Origin: Codonopsis lanceolata | Lineage: Eukaryota; Streptophyta; Magnoliopsida; Asterales; Campanulaceae | Direction of reading: 5' to 3' | Assembly: GCA_013146195.2 (NCBI GenBank) | Contig: CM028377.1 | Location: forward strand, 24,746,817-24,810,816 | DNA: 64,000 nt | Shown: positions 34,535 to 47,589 of the stretch, one piece after another | Numbering within the stretch: position 1 is the first letter of the stretch | How the letters are laid out: each line of letters opens with the position of its first letter | Notes under the pieces: model-generated | Databases searched by the model: none | What the model saw: only the letters and a program-made list of their open reading frames with translations | What the model was told of the DNA's origin: nothing | Made by a program: the position numbers and the translations under genes

Positions 34535-37500
34535 ATGGTCACCGCCCCCAACCACCGCAGTCCGCCGCCACCACCACCACCACCACCACTAACCCCGGCC
34601 GACATCTTCCAATTAGCTCAATACCACACAACAGAACCCCTCCCTCCGTACCTCCTCTCTCCAACCTCCCATCAAACCCTCCTCTCCCACCTCCAATCTC
34701 TCTCATCCACTCCCTCCCCCTCCCCCACCGTCTCTCAATACACCTCGGCCCTTCTCTCTCTGCTCTCCATATCTCCTTCTCTCTCTCCCATCATCCCATC
34801 TCTCATCGCTTCCTTCATCACCCTCTTCAATTCGGACAAAATCCCACATGATCGTGAATCGCTTAAAACCATCCAACTCATTTCCACCAATCTCGAAATC
34901 ATCCCCGTCCTGAACCTACCCTCCATATCAGACTCAATCATCTCAAATTTCCCACGAATTATCGACCCGGACGACGCTCAGTTACTCGACCTCTTACCCA
35001 AATGCCTTACCCTCATTTTTGCCTCGAACGAGGTCGAAAAGCCTCGAGATTGTATAAACTCAATGATAGATAAGATGCTCATTTGTGATTGGTCAAAAGT
35101 TTTGTTAGTGAAAATGGTGTCGGTTATTCGGGATTTTCAGTTTCTTGACAAAAGTAGGGCTAGAGAGTTTGCAGATAAGGTGTTTGATAGAATGATAAGT
35201 GTGGAATTACAAGATTTGCCTTCTCTGGTTTACCAGTTGTTGGTCTTGGCGTCGAAGGGATTTTGTAAGAGGGAGGTGATTGAAGGGATAGTGATGTGTT
35301 TTGGATCGAAAATGGGGGTCAAAGCAAGTTCGATCCTTAGGCAAGTTGAAGGGACTGTGTTGTTGCATGTCAATTTTGCTGTGAAGCAGGATCCATCTTT
35401 GGGGCAGGAGATTTTGGGGTTCGTGAGGTCTGATTTTCAAGTACTTAATTATTTTGTTGTTGGGTTGTTGATGTCGATTGCAAGAGTACGGAGGTTCAGT
35501 GAGAGCTCAATGGGTGTATTGAAATCAGCTTTGGTTACTGCTTATAAAGATTACAAGTTTGCTAAGTAAAGACCTTACTCCTTTCAAATACTAAGTTTAA
35601 GCTTTCTTCACTCTAAGATTAACATTATTGTCATATCAAGTGGATTGAATGTCCTACACATTGGTTATGTTTATTGTGTATTGAGTTTGTCTATGTCTTT
35701 ATAAAATTTAACTGAATGTAACTAACTTCAGTAATTATTTTTCATTTATTGGATCACCTTCAAATAGAAACTTGTGCTAGAAAACCACTGATGGTCTATG
35801 TTCTAAGATCAGAACCTTTTTATATTGCAGAGTTTGTAAATGGTTACCAGATGATCTGAAGGAAGAGTATCTGCAGCGTGCAATAGGAATTGAAAAGGCT
35901 GTGCTAAGAGCTGTAATTACCTATGGCTTTTCCCTGTGTAAATTTGTTTGTATTTTGATTGACATGGATGTACAATCTAATGCTGTAAGTGTACGTGTTT
36001 AGACGCGCTCATCTATTTAAACCTTTATTCATGGACTGAAAGTTTTCTAATGCTTCCAAGTTCAACCTTAGAATATTACATACTGCATTTCGTTCAGCAT
36101 TTGATAGAGTGGGGAAAAAACATTGGAAGGAGACAAACGCTCATCAACCGTACAAGTGTGTAGTATTTACAAGGTCTATAGTTACATCATGCATTTTAAC
36201 TGTCCATTGCTACATTTTACTTTCTAAACACTCATCATGCTGATCAGCATCATTGGTATGAAATTAAAAAAACAGAAAAAAATCATCATGGTTAGGAATA
36301 TCGCATCAACTTTTTGGTTCAAAGTGTTATTTGATTGCTGGTTTTGGGTTAAGCGCTTTCATTTCCTATCCTTTTTCCATCTATCGGGTTGCTCATTTTT
36401 TTCATAAGATTGAGTTATGGTATAAATAAATTTATGATGGTCATACTGCAAAACATTCAACGCTAATTATTTCATGTCCAGCCTTAGAATACTGCTTAAA
36501 TTGCATTTTATAGAATGCATAAGAGTAGGTGCACAAGTACTTTAAGGAACAAAGGTATGATAATGGTGGTTGAAAATGATATTAAATCTTTAACATGCAT
36601 CTACTTGGGTTATCAGCTGCATCATGCATTTTAACTGGCGATTGCAATGTTTTACCTTCAGACAAATAATCATAGTCATGAAGATAAACTTCCAATTTTT
36701 AATTCGGTCTCACTGCTGATTTCTAGGTCAATGAAAGCAATTATGGAAGAGAGCACATCGTGCCCAGCATAGTACAGTTTGGCTTTGTATTACTAGAATC
36801 TGTGGAGGACGAAAGCCTTAAAGAGTTTGGCAAGTCTGTCGGCCTTATGGGTTCTCAGGAGCTGGGTATTCAGATGTTGAAAAGTTTATTTGAGGTTTAT
36901 GATATGGCAAGAAAAGAGGTCAGCATGATTTAAAGATGTCCCATCCAATATTAGCTTTTCATTGATGTAGGATTTCTATTTCTTCATGTTAAGTCAAATT
37001 AAGGATAAATTTAGTTGTTTCACCAAAATATTTGAACCCTATATTCTTAAAGGTAGTTCTTCACTCTCTCTCTCTCTCTCTCTCGTTTTCTTTGACATAT
37101 AACAATCTTGATGAGCAAACTAACCATTTACGACTCCATTTGGTTCATGATGGTGATTGCTTTTGTTCAAGATTTCCAAATTTCAAGTAACCATATCACG
37201 TATATCATTCACATTAGATTATGTTGCACAGATCTGAAGTCACGTGCTTTCTTTCTGTCAGACCATCCTAATCACTGTTCAGTGTGCACCTCCTCTTCCT
37301 CTTTCTAACACATGCCTTGAGAACAAACAAAAGACCGGGTTTGATGGCTTAGAGGTTTCTATGAACTTTATATGGTGATATTAATTACTTGAAAACTCTG
37401 TGACATACTTATTAAAAGGCGTTTGCTAACAAGTGCCCTGGGCACTTCTTAAGAATCCAAAATAGAAATATTTGGCATTGGAAATCATGACCTATGCACT

Positions 37501-40500
37501 AAAACTCCAACCCCCCCCAAAATATAAAAAAATATTGGTGGTAGTCCCAATGCCAGAGATTTCTATGCTTGGATTATTAGCGTGAACTTTTGTAAAAAGG
37601 ATTTCTAGACTTAAGAAATCATTCCAAATCTTTGAAAGTGGCTTTCAGCCTTTCACTTCGATATTCTAGAGCTGAATTTTGCTACCTTCCCTTTTTTATT
37701 TCCACAACAGTTATTGAGCGGGTCGATTGTGCCAATTTTGTTGTGTAGAAGGGTAGTGTTCCTCTGGGAGCCCTGTGGCCAGAGTGGAGCATAGAGCTGG
37801 ATTATTGGTGAAAGTTGGTGTTACAAACTAATAATTAATGACTGCTGGGAGTAGCGGATGAGGGACAATCTCAGTATGAGCTATGAGAGGGATAGAGGGG
37901 GGATGCTGCTTGGTTGTACCAAAAGAGACTTGCAATGTGTGAGAAACCGACAACTTCAATGCTTCTGGATCTTAATGAATGGACGAGTTAAGACCTTTGT
38001 TTTTAGTTGCAAAACGGGACCTTGTCATGTTCCCAGCAGATGAGAAGAATCCTAAATGTTGGTGTGCGTATGGGACCATACGGTCTCATGCTCTAGTCAT
38101 CTGTTGCTCTTGTGCAGGGATCTCTCTCTCTCATGCACACACACACAAAAAAAAATAGCAGAAGAGCCACACTTGTCCACCTGCTAAGAGTCACTGGGGC
38201 ATACTCCGACTACCAATCGCCAATCCAGGCCTTGATGATCCCACACTGGTAAACTTAAGCGGGTGAGGGGTCTCATCCTGGGGGATAGAAGTGCTAATCC
38301 CACTAAGATAGACATCTAATATCGGGAATGGTGAAGGTCTATTTGCGGAATGGTGGAAGAGTGGATGGGGTTCCCTTGCTTGACCTGTTTCCTAAAGGTG
38401 CCATGGCTTTTGGAGTGTTAGGCCCACGAACCGAAAATTGCAAGTACTTCCAATACGTATGGGCTATCCGTGGGCTTAGACGTTTTACCTCTCCATGGAA
38501 TCAAATCATCTTCATTATCTTTCTCCTTTTCTTTTCTACATTGGTCTTCTCCTATTTTTTAAAAATTGTGTTGAGGTGTTGTGTTATCTTTGTTGTAGAT
38601 TGTTGAGCAAAGTAAATTCCGTGTCCTTTCTCTGAAGCCTGACCAGAGCTTGGGTGTCATAAGGTATCTGTTGTTTGCTTATGGTTCTTCTTCAAGATTT
38701 TGGTGCATCTTGTCGTAGTTATTCTTTTTGTTCTCATGTTCCCTCTCTAATTTTCAACAGGTTACTCGGTATTCTAGTTCAGAATTATCCCTATCCGATG
38801 TTCGAATATGTTTCACATCTGAAAGAATTGTTGGATTATTTCACTTACTTGCACGGCAAGGTTGCTTCCCATCTTGTCACTGCTCTGCTGCCCCTCATCA
38901 ATTTCAATCGTAACCTTCAGGTTTGCAGTCTTTTGATGTTATTTAGTCAGAGCAACAAGTGTTGTTGACGGTGGTTGATACCTAATAATGTATATTAGTT
39001 AGATTTGCATAAATCTCATAGAGGAGAGGAAGTGAGAAACAATCAGCAGGATTTGGGGGAAAGGACAAAATTTGTCAAAAGTTGTACTTTAATCGTTCTA
39101 ATTATATCAACATGTTAAATATTCACACTAAACTTTTTAACTAATGATCATCAATAGAGGCTCAATTTTAATTTTTTGCTCCTTGATAACTATGTTTTGA
39201 CGCACACTTATGCTGTTTGGTTCTCCCCAACGGTGAAGGATTACACCATTTTGGTCATGCGCAAGGCGATGTTTAAACGAGAGGATTCAGTTCGCTTTGC
39301 TGCAATTAGTGCCATTATCAATCTGATTCTGGCAGAAAAACATTCCAAAAAAGATGGGTCATATTACTTTACAAGAATCCTCCAGCCAAGCCAGTTGCAG
39401 TCAACAAACTGAGGCACCGCACGGCACAGGGGCCCCTCTTTTTCATGAGCTCAGTGGTTTGCTACAGAGATGTCTTTATCAGCAGGTATGCGTAAGCCTT
39501 CAAAGTCTCTCCCCCCAACCCACTTCACTGGAAACAAAAAACAAAAACAAAAAAAAACCCACTAACAAGAAAAGAAAAGAAAAGAAAAAAGATAACCGAA
39601 ACATGTTTGTCCTTTGTGTTGGGTTGTTGTATTCAGGCAAAAGTTAAAGAGATCTTGTACCAGGGGCTTCTGAAGCTTGTTTTGGTGGATCCATTAATTG
39701 CAGGTTCCGTTTTTGATTTTCTATTGCCTCACTTTCTACAGTTTTACAGAGAGGTAAGCACTTGTGAACTCTGGAATCTACTTGAATGTGTTTCTTTATT
39801 TCCATTATTTCATAACAGGCAGCTGCATGCAACATAGTCAGTTACAATGAAGAAGTCTAAATTTCTGCTGAGTTTTCCACTGTTAGCATTGAAACATTGT
39901 GTTTCAGGATGCAGATGTTCAAATCGGATTAAGAAATTGCATCAAGGCAGAGAATGGCAAAGTTATAATTGTAGAGCCCCTAGATTGCCTTCTTTCCTGT
40001 GTCTCTTGGATTCTTTTACTTCAGCCACATGGTAAATCTGATGCTCATCCAGATTCGTGGGCTTGTTTTGGTTTCTCCCTTACGCAAGAGATTGAGGTAT
40101 TATGCCTCATTGCCTCTATTATTGTGTTGTGAAAAATTGATTCGAGCAACAATGAATTGTATCAGCCTATCAGTTACCTCAATGTTAATGTTAAGTTGCT
40201 GCAGGCAGGTAGACCCGTGTCTGGTGAGTCATTTTCAAGTGCTTTGTCAACAGTGAGGAAGCTCCTACGAAATGGAGACATGGAAGGTCCAGTTTTCAAT
40301 TCAAAATTACTTTTGATTTTGTCAAGTTTGTTTGAGACAATCACCTTTCGACCCTTAGGAATCTGGGTTACGGTCCTATATTCAACACCTTTTTTACCCT
40401 TCACTTCTTTTTTTGGCATTTAGACATGTATATGATAAAACACTTTTGTCAAGTGGATGAATGATTTTATGCTAGGTTCTTAGAGGGCTAGAGCGATTCT

Positions 40501-43500
40501 AATTTCCTTAATGAGGAATCCACTTCATAATTTGTTTCTTTGCATGTTAAATCAGGCTTACTTGGCCAAACGAAGGACGCAGTCCCTACACCTCAACAAG
40601 GAGAGTGGAATAGGAGTAGTGCTTGGATTTTGTCAGGAATAGTTGAGGTGGTTTTGAATACCATTGCCACTGAATTGGAGAAAGCAACCGGTGCTGAAAA
40701 AAAAGATTTGGAGAAAGAGCTTATTGATCTTGTTAATCTATACGAGTCATTGGAGAAGTATACGAGCACATCTAGGCAAGGTAATGCAATCAGAAAGGGG
40801 ATCATCCGATCTACTGCTCTTGATAAACCAGATACCATCCAGTCTAACAAGACAACAATCTCTAAACAAAGAGCTCCATTCTTGGCGACTTCAAGTATAT
40901 ACCAGTTATTTCAAACAGGATTTGAACTGTATAAAAGCGGTTGCTCTAATAGTATTGCAACTTCTCAGGTTCGTAGCCAATCATCTTCTTACAACTCACC
41001 AAGCCAATATTCCAAAGTTTTTTCTTTTGTCTTGAATACTGCCCTTCGTCAAATAAAGTATTTCTCTTATGTGGGAAAAGATGATCCATTAAAGGCTTTG
41101 ATCTATGGGGAAATCAAGGTACTAGGACCGCCGCTGTTGAAATTGGTCTGGTTGCTCAAGTCTGGGTCAAATCCTGAGGTCTCTCAAAAGAATCATGAGG
41201 TCTCTCAAAAGAAAAAAGAAGTTAAAGGGAAGAAAGATCTTGAAGATAGAAAGGATCTCATCCATTCAGCATTAATTTGCTTAAAGGAATTGATAACAGT
41301 AAGTTTTCAGAGCCCAGAAAAGGTGGGCTTGATTGAAGATATGGTCTCTGATTCAATTCTTGAGTATGCATCAATAAATGATGAGTCAGATTGTGATGAT
41401 GAACGCGAACTTGTAAATGGAGTCAATGATGGCAGTGCAGGAAGCGAGCATATCTTCATCAAGAAAATCATAAAGCCTTTGTTCTCTTTGCTTCTTGAAG
41501 CAAAGTTGTACCAGGAAGTTGAGGTAAATGCGTCACCATCTACCGCCTTCTTTCTACTTAAAAATTCTTACTTTCCATTTTGGGACGTTCCACTCAAAGA
41601 GTAATGTTTGAAATTATTAACCCGATGAATGTAAGCTTCAAATTACCCTTGTCATATTAAACTAGGATATCTACTTTATTCCTTATAATTAAAGGTATCT
41701 ATTGAAAACTTTTTAAACCTTTAACTTTTTTATTTTCAAATGTGGACTCTTTGAGCGGAATGGAATGAGTAGCTCATTTTCCATGTGAGTAATTTAGGTT
41801 TACTTTGCTTAAAGGATTTTCATCTAAAGAACTATTACGTGGTCAGATCCTGTGCGATATAGCAAAGACAATTGCCATCAAGTTACCCGGTGAAAGGATG
41901 AACTCTCTCGGTGCATGGGCAGAACGTATTTGCAAAAGCAGTGATATAGCAAATCCCAAGATTGCAAGAGGTGCAGTCTCTCTTGCTTTGTCGTTAAGTT
42001 CAGCTCCAAAAGATATGTGTGTCGCGAAAGATATGGCAGCTGAGTTATTAAAAGTTATGGGATCAGGAAAGTCTGAAACTTATGCGATCTTAAACCATTC
42101 AACAGAGACTGTAATAGCAACTTCTACACTGCAATTAACTGAATCAGTTATCATTGACATGGACTGGCTCACTCCGAAAGTAAAGATGTATGCATCTGCA
42201 GCTTATAAAGCCTTACCATCTGATGAGAATGGAAAAGGGGGTCCTGGTTTAGCATTGGAAGAGGCTCTATACTCTAGGGCTGAAGCTGTGGTGGAAGTCT
42301 TATCTTCTTTTGTGTTGATGAACCTCAAGGGTAATGCTACAATAACATGTTTGTAATTTGTTTATTCCCTTGATTTCACTGAAAGAGTCCTGTTTTCCTT
42401 TTGGGGATGTCCAGTTGAAGAGTTGCCTGAGATTAAGCTTATAACGTTTACGAGTTTCCAACTTTATCCTTGCTACATAAAACATAAATGATAATAATTT
42501 TTTTAAAATTCTTAAAACAATGTTGGTTATGGAAAATTATTTTTAATCCTCAAAATGTCTATGTTTTAAACGTGGACTCTTTAAGCATATTGGAGGGAGT
42601 ATAATACATTTGTTGCCTTTTTTGGTACTTGTCCGGGGTTTAATATGACAAATATTCTGCAGATCCTCAAGCTGAATATTTACTGAGATTGGCTGCTAGG
42701 TTTTACAAGAATTTAGCTCGAATGTCAAAACTTCGAATAGCTCCTAAAGGTTGCAAGCAAATTTTACCCAGCTCAAAGTACCAGAAGCTTGTGGAAATAA
42801 CTTGCACGAAACTAACTGCCCCTCTGTACAAATTTGTGGAGTTGATGCAACAGGTATGGAGCTTGAGCCTCTTGTTATTATTATTTTGTTCATTTTTCTT
42901 TCAAATTATCGTTAACTTATTTCAGCTTGCTCCTTATTTACCTTTAACATTTTAATAACTACCAATTAGTCCATAACTTTAAGAAACCAACTTTGTTCAA
43001 AGGCAGTTGTCATTGCCTATGTACTAGTATTTCTTAATAATGGTTGGGATCACAAGTTTCGCATGGAAAATAATTACAAAAAATTGAAAAATCCTTTTAT
43101 AGGGATCAATTAATAGAATTGACCCTTAATATTACATAATAACAGGTAGGCACGCAACTATCGCGAGTAAAAAGAAAAGATTCAGTGATAGAATGTTTAA
43201 AAAACCTATTGGAATATGCATTAATAATTTTAGCAACTCTATGGATCTGTACCATAGATTAATAATGTAAATTGATTGTGTGAATTTACCATTTTAAAGG
43301 AGTTCTATCACATTGTACTTGCAGAATCAACAAGAAAGCAGAGCAAGTAGAGGAATCATAAACAAGATCAAAAGGGAGAATAGATGTATCCCAGACTTGA
43401 TCTACCAGATAGAAGACTACGAAAAATATCTCATCCAACTTAGCAAGGCTTGCAAGATCAACTTGTTAAGGCATGCTAAGCGTAGCACTTCTCGAGATTT

Positions 43501-43771
43501 CAGAATACTTGATCCACAAGATATTGTTCAAGAAGAAGATGCTTCAAATGATCAACCTGATGAGAATGCCGGGTCTCCGGCTCAAATGGAATTGGGAGAC
43601 GACACTGGAGATGATGAAGAAAATGGATCGGAGAAGGCATTATCGCCTGAATCAGGTACTGCATTGGCTGCAGAGGATTATGGGTCTGATGGTGAAGATG
43701 ATGATGCAGTTCCCAATGCAAAGCGAGCAAAAATGAATAGGGTTGTGCAGGACTCGGATGATGAAGCTTAG
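34535..43771 (+). CDS. FANCI: Fanconi anaemia group I protein homologue
   Basis: FANCI forms a clamp with FANCD2 on DNA during repair of interstrand crosslinks and stalled forks. Thirteen exons: 34535-35565, 35831-35912, 36727-36918, 38599-38663, 38761-38920, 39239-39485, 39637-39753, 39908-40096, 40205-40286, 40556-41523, 41847-42330, 42663-42853, 43325-43771; about 1417 residues, near the human length of about 1330. All introns are GT-AG and phases agree, except that exon 6 is 247 nt where 246 is needed: an extra A at or near 39371 shifts the frame after codon 554 and would end the protein 13 codons later. Matches include LVYQLLVLASKGF, VEGTVLLHVNFAVK, VMRKAMF, an SQ cluster (SSSQASCSQQTE), EPLDCLLSC, and at the C-terminus IPDLIYQIEDYEKYLIQLSK with TSRDFRI. 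The start is followed by a proline run and the C-terminus is acidic (DSDDEA). Most of the protein is alpha-helical solenoid. Confidence 0.93.
36919..38598 (+). other. FANCI intron 3 (1680 bp)
   Basis: Donor GTCAGC, acceptor TGTTGTAG. It contains a short CT microsatellite near 37065-37085, a CA run near 38140 and no recognisable gene; open frames inside are short and without family features. Confidence 0.7.
41550..41780. mobile_element. Stowaway-like remnant in FANCI intron 10
   Basis: CATTTTGGGACGTTCCACTCAAAGAG near 41577-41602 and TACTCATTCCATTCCGCTCAAAGAG (reverse complement of the 41745-41771 region) are inverted. The related word GTGGACTCTTTAAGC with GGAGGGAGTA recurs in intron 11 near 42570-42600. 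Confidence 0.45.
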
Positions 43772-43927
43772 GCCTAACAGAAAACAACCAAGATGGCAAG
43801 TCATTGTATAACTCCAACTCCTAGAGACTAGGGTACCCTTCAAGTCTATATCAGATAAAAAAGTGACTCTGTATATGACATGTAATTATAAATTGAAAAT
43901 CTTCTGTTGCAGTGAAGAGGTGTCATC

Positions 43928-43933
43928 AATAAA
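43928..43933 (+). terminator. Polyadenylation signal of FANCI
   Basis: AATAAA lies about 157 bp after the FANCI stop codon, in an AT-rich 3' region; no competing signal is closer. Confidence 0.6.
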
Positions 43934-44127
43934 AATGCTTGATATTACTTATCATTTTCTCCACCAATCTATGTTTGCAACTTCATTTTTATTCTGACTT
44001 TGGTCTATTTATGTGTACCAAACGTAGCCTTATTTCCTTTCGGGCTTCACCATGTAAAATAGGCCTCTTCGCTCTTGCTTAGATTTGGGCTAAGTTGAGC
44101 TCCATAACTAAGATTAGGGGTGTACGT

Positions 44128-45332
44128 TGTTACGTCCCAAAAATCACCTCGAGGCGTGAATCATCTTATAACAAACTTAGTTCAAAATAACTCAAATTAA
44201 AAGCACATAGCTCATAGTGGAATGAACAAATAAATAGTATTTTCTCAAAAATATCAATATTTGATACAAACAATTTTTATTACAATTTATGATAAAGCCC
44301 AAATAAAATATATAAATGTTTATTATCAAAACCGAGCTCTCCAATAAACCTCAAGCATACAGCTGTTATCCGAATCCTGATCAAATCTCAACTGCACAAC
44401 CATAAACTGTAGGGGGTGAGCTTGTGAGCCCAGTAAGAAAGGGAGTACACAGCACCATAGAATAGAACAAGACATATGATTCAAATACCAAAGTCCATGA
44501 ATATAAAAATATGGATAAAAGATTATTAACTCAACTAACGATACCTAGTGTTACCAAATAACAACTGATCACAAGTGACAATTCAATATACTAATCAGCA
44601 TAGGCCAGGGTGAGATTATTCAACGGACACAACAAACATGGGCACTCAACAAGCTGAGTCCCAATAACAGTATCCAAATAGATTATTCATGTCCATTGCA
44701 CTGATCAGTATCGTTAAACCATTCAAGATAATCAATTACTCGACTAGATGGTTTAAAATAGCAGTTTCTCAAGAAAACACCTCGATTATTAATGTGGAAT
44801 TATTTCAAAGTCAAATCAATACCAAAAGTTTACCGATAACAATAAACAAGTCTCAATAAAGAAGAGTACGAATCAAACAAGAATATTATATGGACAATCA
44901 CGTGATTAAATTGACACAGAATCGGTACTGTACTCAATAGAAGATAATATCTGCTAATAAAATACACCAAAAGTCTTCCATAATAAACCTCAAGTCAAAC
45001 CCATAACATCCACGAAGACAGATTAATCGACCATAACTTAAATGAAGAACACGCTCACACACAAGAGCACGACTCACTCTCTCGACACGGATAGTATAGA
45101 GGAAATGAAATAATAGCTTTACTGTATAAATAAAGGTAATCTCATGAAGAATTGATGAGTCAAATTATATCTGTCAACACGTGCCCAAACCGAGGGATGT
45201 TATAGACGCTTAGTGGCAGGAAGCCAAAAGATGGATAAAACTTGGGTTTAAAGTTTTAATGTAAGGAGATGATAACACTACCCACTTAAAATAATATCAA
45301 ATCCTTCTACTCTTAACATTCTGTACAAGACA

Positions 45333-45387
<55 letters not shown>

Positions 45388-45545
45388 CTTGTATTAAAAT
45401 AAATTAAATAATGTTTTAGAGTAAAAATAACACAAGTTGACTTGATCAAATAAACTAGAGTATTATCTAATCAAATATATCTCAAAGTGTTATCAAATGA
45501 GTTTATTTATAAAAATCAAAATAGATAAAATATTGGGGTTTTATA
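44128..45545. repeat. Probable solo LTR, about 1.4 kb
   Basis: It begins TGTTACGTCCCAAAAATC, a common LTR start, and is flanked by TACGT (44123-44127 and 45546-45550), a 5-bp target duplication. No coding sequence. The right terminus reads TTTTATA rather than ending in CA, which weakens the case. A (TA)n tract (45338-45386) lies inside. Confidence 0.5.
45338..45386. repeat. (TA)n microsatellite
   Basis: About 24 uninterrupted TA units. Confidence 0.95.
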
Positions 45546-46405
45546 TACGTGGCTCGATTTGGTTTGATTTAGGCCAAAATTACAAATCAAACCACCATGA
45601 TCGCCCAACACTTATGGAGGCCTAATGTGCACTTTAATGAGGCCTTTCAAATTAAATAATAGGACAAATTACAAGCTGACACATATTTTAAAACATGTTT
45701 TCAAATGAATCAAATTTTTTTTTGAACATATCTTTTATGTACAATTTTGGAGCGAATGTACGTCACTGCCATTTATGTCATATTAAGTTTAAGAGAATTA
45801 TTACGGTGGTTGCAACAACCAGGATGGATTACGGTGTTTGTGAATTAGTACTGATAGTGCAGTAAGTGCTAAGAAAAGTAACTGAACGTGTGATCAGAGT
45901 TGTTTGCTCTTGAATGTTTCATGGGCTCTAAGTCTAAATAGATGGCTCTAATGTGCAAGTTGTCGTTCACCTGGTTGCCCTCCATAGTAATACTGAATAT
46001 TTCGTGTTCATATTAAATGGATTATTCATTTCAAAGTGTATGGGGAGGCCATGTTATATGCAAAAGCCTTTAAATTTGCAACAAGCAGTTTTAAAATAAA
46101 GCTATTTACTAATAGAAAGATCTCTAAATCTCAACTTGTGATGATGCAAAGCACCATTAAGCTCTTTTACAGGCTCCAATCATATTAGGACTTCATCAAA
46201 TAATGATTGCAAGAGGAATCATCCAATAACCTTTCTATTTAATCAAACAATTGAAATCAGATTTCCTCTCCACATTCTTCTTACGCAGGAATGTTTGCTT
46301 CAGTCTATTGTGACTGGGGGAAATTAACTATCAATCAACCGTCGAAATATAGTAAACAAGAACCTTAAGAGAGTTTTAATTTAAAAAACTATAATAACAG
46401 ATAAG

Positions 46406-46736
46406 GAAAAAACCGTGTTAACAGTTCTGATGCTTAGTATTGACATTATCATTATTTGATTTTTTTTGTCTTGAAAAAACCGTGCTAACAGTTCTGATGC
46501 CTAGCTTTGACATTAGCATTATTGGATTTTTTTTGTCATGAAAAAACTGCGTTAACAGTTCTGATGCCTAGCATTGACATCAGCATTATTGAATTTTTTT
46601 TGTCTTGAAAAAACTTTGTTAATAGTTCTGATGCCTAGCATTGACATAAACATTATTGGATTTGTTTGTCTTGAAAAAACGGTGTTAACAGTTCTGATGC
46701 CTAGCATTGACAACATTATTGGATTTTTTTTGTCTT
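46406..46736. repeat. Tandem repeat, about 67 bp x 5
   Basis: Units beginning AAAAAAC(C)GTG(T/C)TAACAG recur at 46411, 46479, 46546, 46612 and 46679, each with CTGATGCCTAGCATTGACAT and a T-rich end TTTTTTTTGTCTTG. Confidence 0.92.
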
Positions 46737-46888
46737 CATGGTTCGGATGAGATTTGTCTTCATTAATGACATTTTTGTTATTTGACAACCAATTTGTAAT
46801 TATATGAAATGTCTAAAAAAAATTGATGGACCAAGATGAAAACATGTTTCTAAAATTGTACACACTTGAAATTTGCCCTAAATAATCG

Positions 46889-47560
46889 CTAGTTTTTTAA
46901 CCCGTGCGTTAAACGGACGTCAACTAAATCGTACATAAATAAATTAAAGAAGATAAAAAATCTTAAAGTATAAAATAAGAAGAATCGATTTATTAACAAT
47001 TACACATAAGTATATCACTAATCATTATAGATTCTAAAAAAATTCCTTATATACAACATTTGTTGTCTTATTAGTTGGTTTTTTATTTTCACTGCATATC
47101 AATATCTAGTTTCTTCAAAAAGAGACCTACGGCTACATGCAATTATTGATTTTTGGCACTTGTTAATTGTTATTGCATATGATATCAGCAATGAAAATTG
47201 TCTTCTCTGTAACATGAAAGACAGTCTTACATTGAATGAAGTTAATGACAATTTTGGGATAAAAACCTTTTCTCCAACATTGCTTCATTTCAAAAAAATT
47301 ATTTCAACAATATGATCCCCAAGATTTATGATGATTAGTCTTGTTCTATTGCACAACTCTGCAGCATGGTCAATGTTTCTCAATAGCATTACTGAAACAC
47401 CAATTTTAAGTGTCAATTCATAACCTGGCAACCCCAAACACTCTTTAATATTCAAAAACTCTCTAGAATGAATGTTTTTGAACAAACTTGAATTTTTTCC
47501 GCCCTGCAAATAGAATCTGAACTCAAATAAGTTCTTCATTTTGAATGATTACTTTTATTA
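46889..47560 (-). mobile_element. Helitron remnant: PIF1-type helicase C-terminus and 3' end
   Basis: On the minus strand from about 47539 a frame reads LPGYELTLKIGVSVMLLRNID then LCNRTRLIIINLGDHIVE, and after a frame change near 47285 EKVFIPKLSLTSFNVRLSF, LQRRQFSLLISYAITINKCQ. These are the C-terminal helicase motifs of Helitron (RepHel) and PIF1-like proteins. Beyond it a CCGTTTAACGCACGG short hairpin and CTAG at 46889-46892 look like a Helitron 3' terminus, though the base after CTAG is C where T is expected. The Rep part is absent. Confidence 0.7.
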
Positions 47561-47589
47561 AATTATATTGAAATTTCTAATAAGAAAAT

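Larger units (their letters stand above)
44115..45620. mobile_element. hAT family copy 3, split by a probable solo LTR
   Basis: TAGGGGTGTACGT at 44115-44127 and TACGTGGCTCGATTTGGTTTG at 45546 onward join to give the start of the hAT family seen at 8000 and 33264 (TAGGGGTGTAAGTGGTTCGGTTTG). Continuation as far as AAATCAAACC is seen; the right end is not found, so this copy is truncated. Confidence 0.5.

Noticed and set aside
38328..38606. Open frame in FANCI intron 3 as an extra exon or nested gene
   Set aside because: Exons 3 and 4 join in phase without it and it has no recognisable feature.
39176..39238. Upstream extension of FANCI exon 6
   Set aside because: The acceptor AG at 39237-39238 gives phase-0 joining to exon 5 and the family sequence NLQ-DYTILV; the upstream codons do not fit.
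41524..41604. Read-through of FANCI exon 10 to the stop near 41602
   Set aside because: A GTAAAT donor at 41524 joins in phase to exon 11 with the expected family sequence EVE-ILCDIA.
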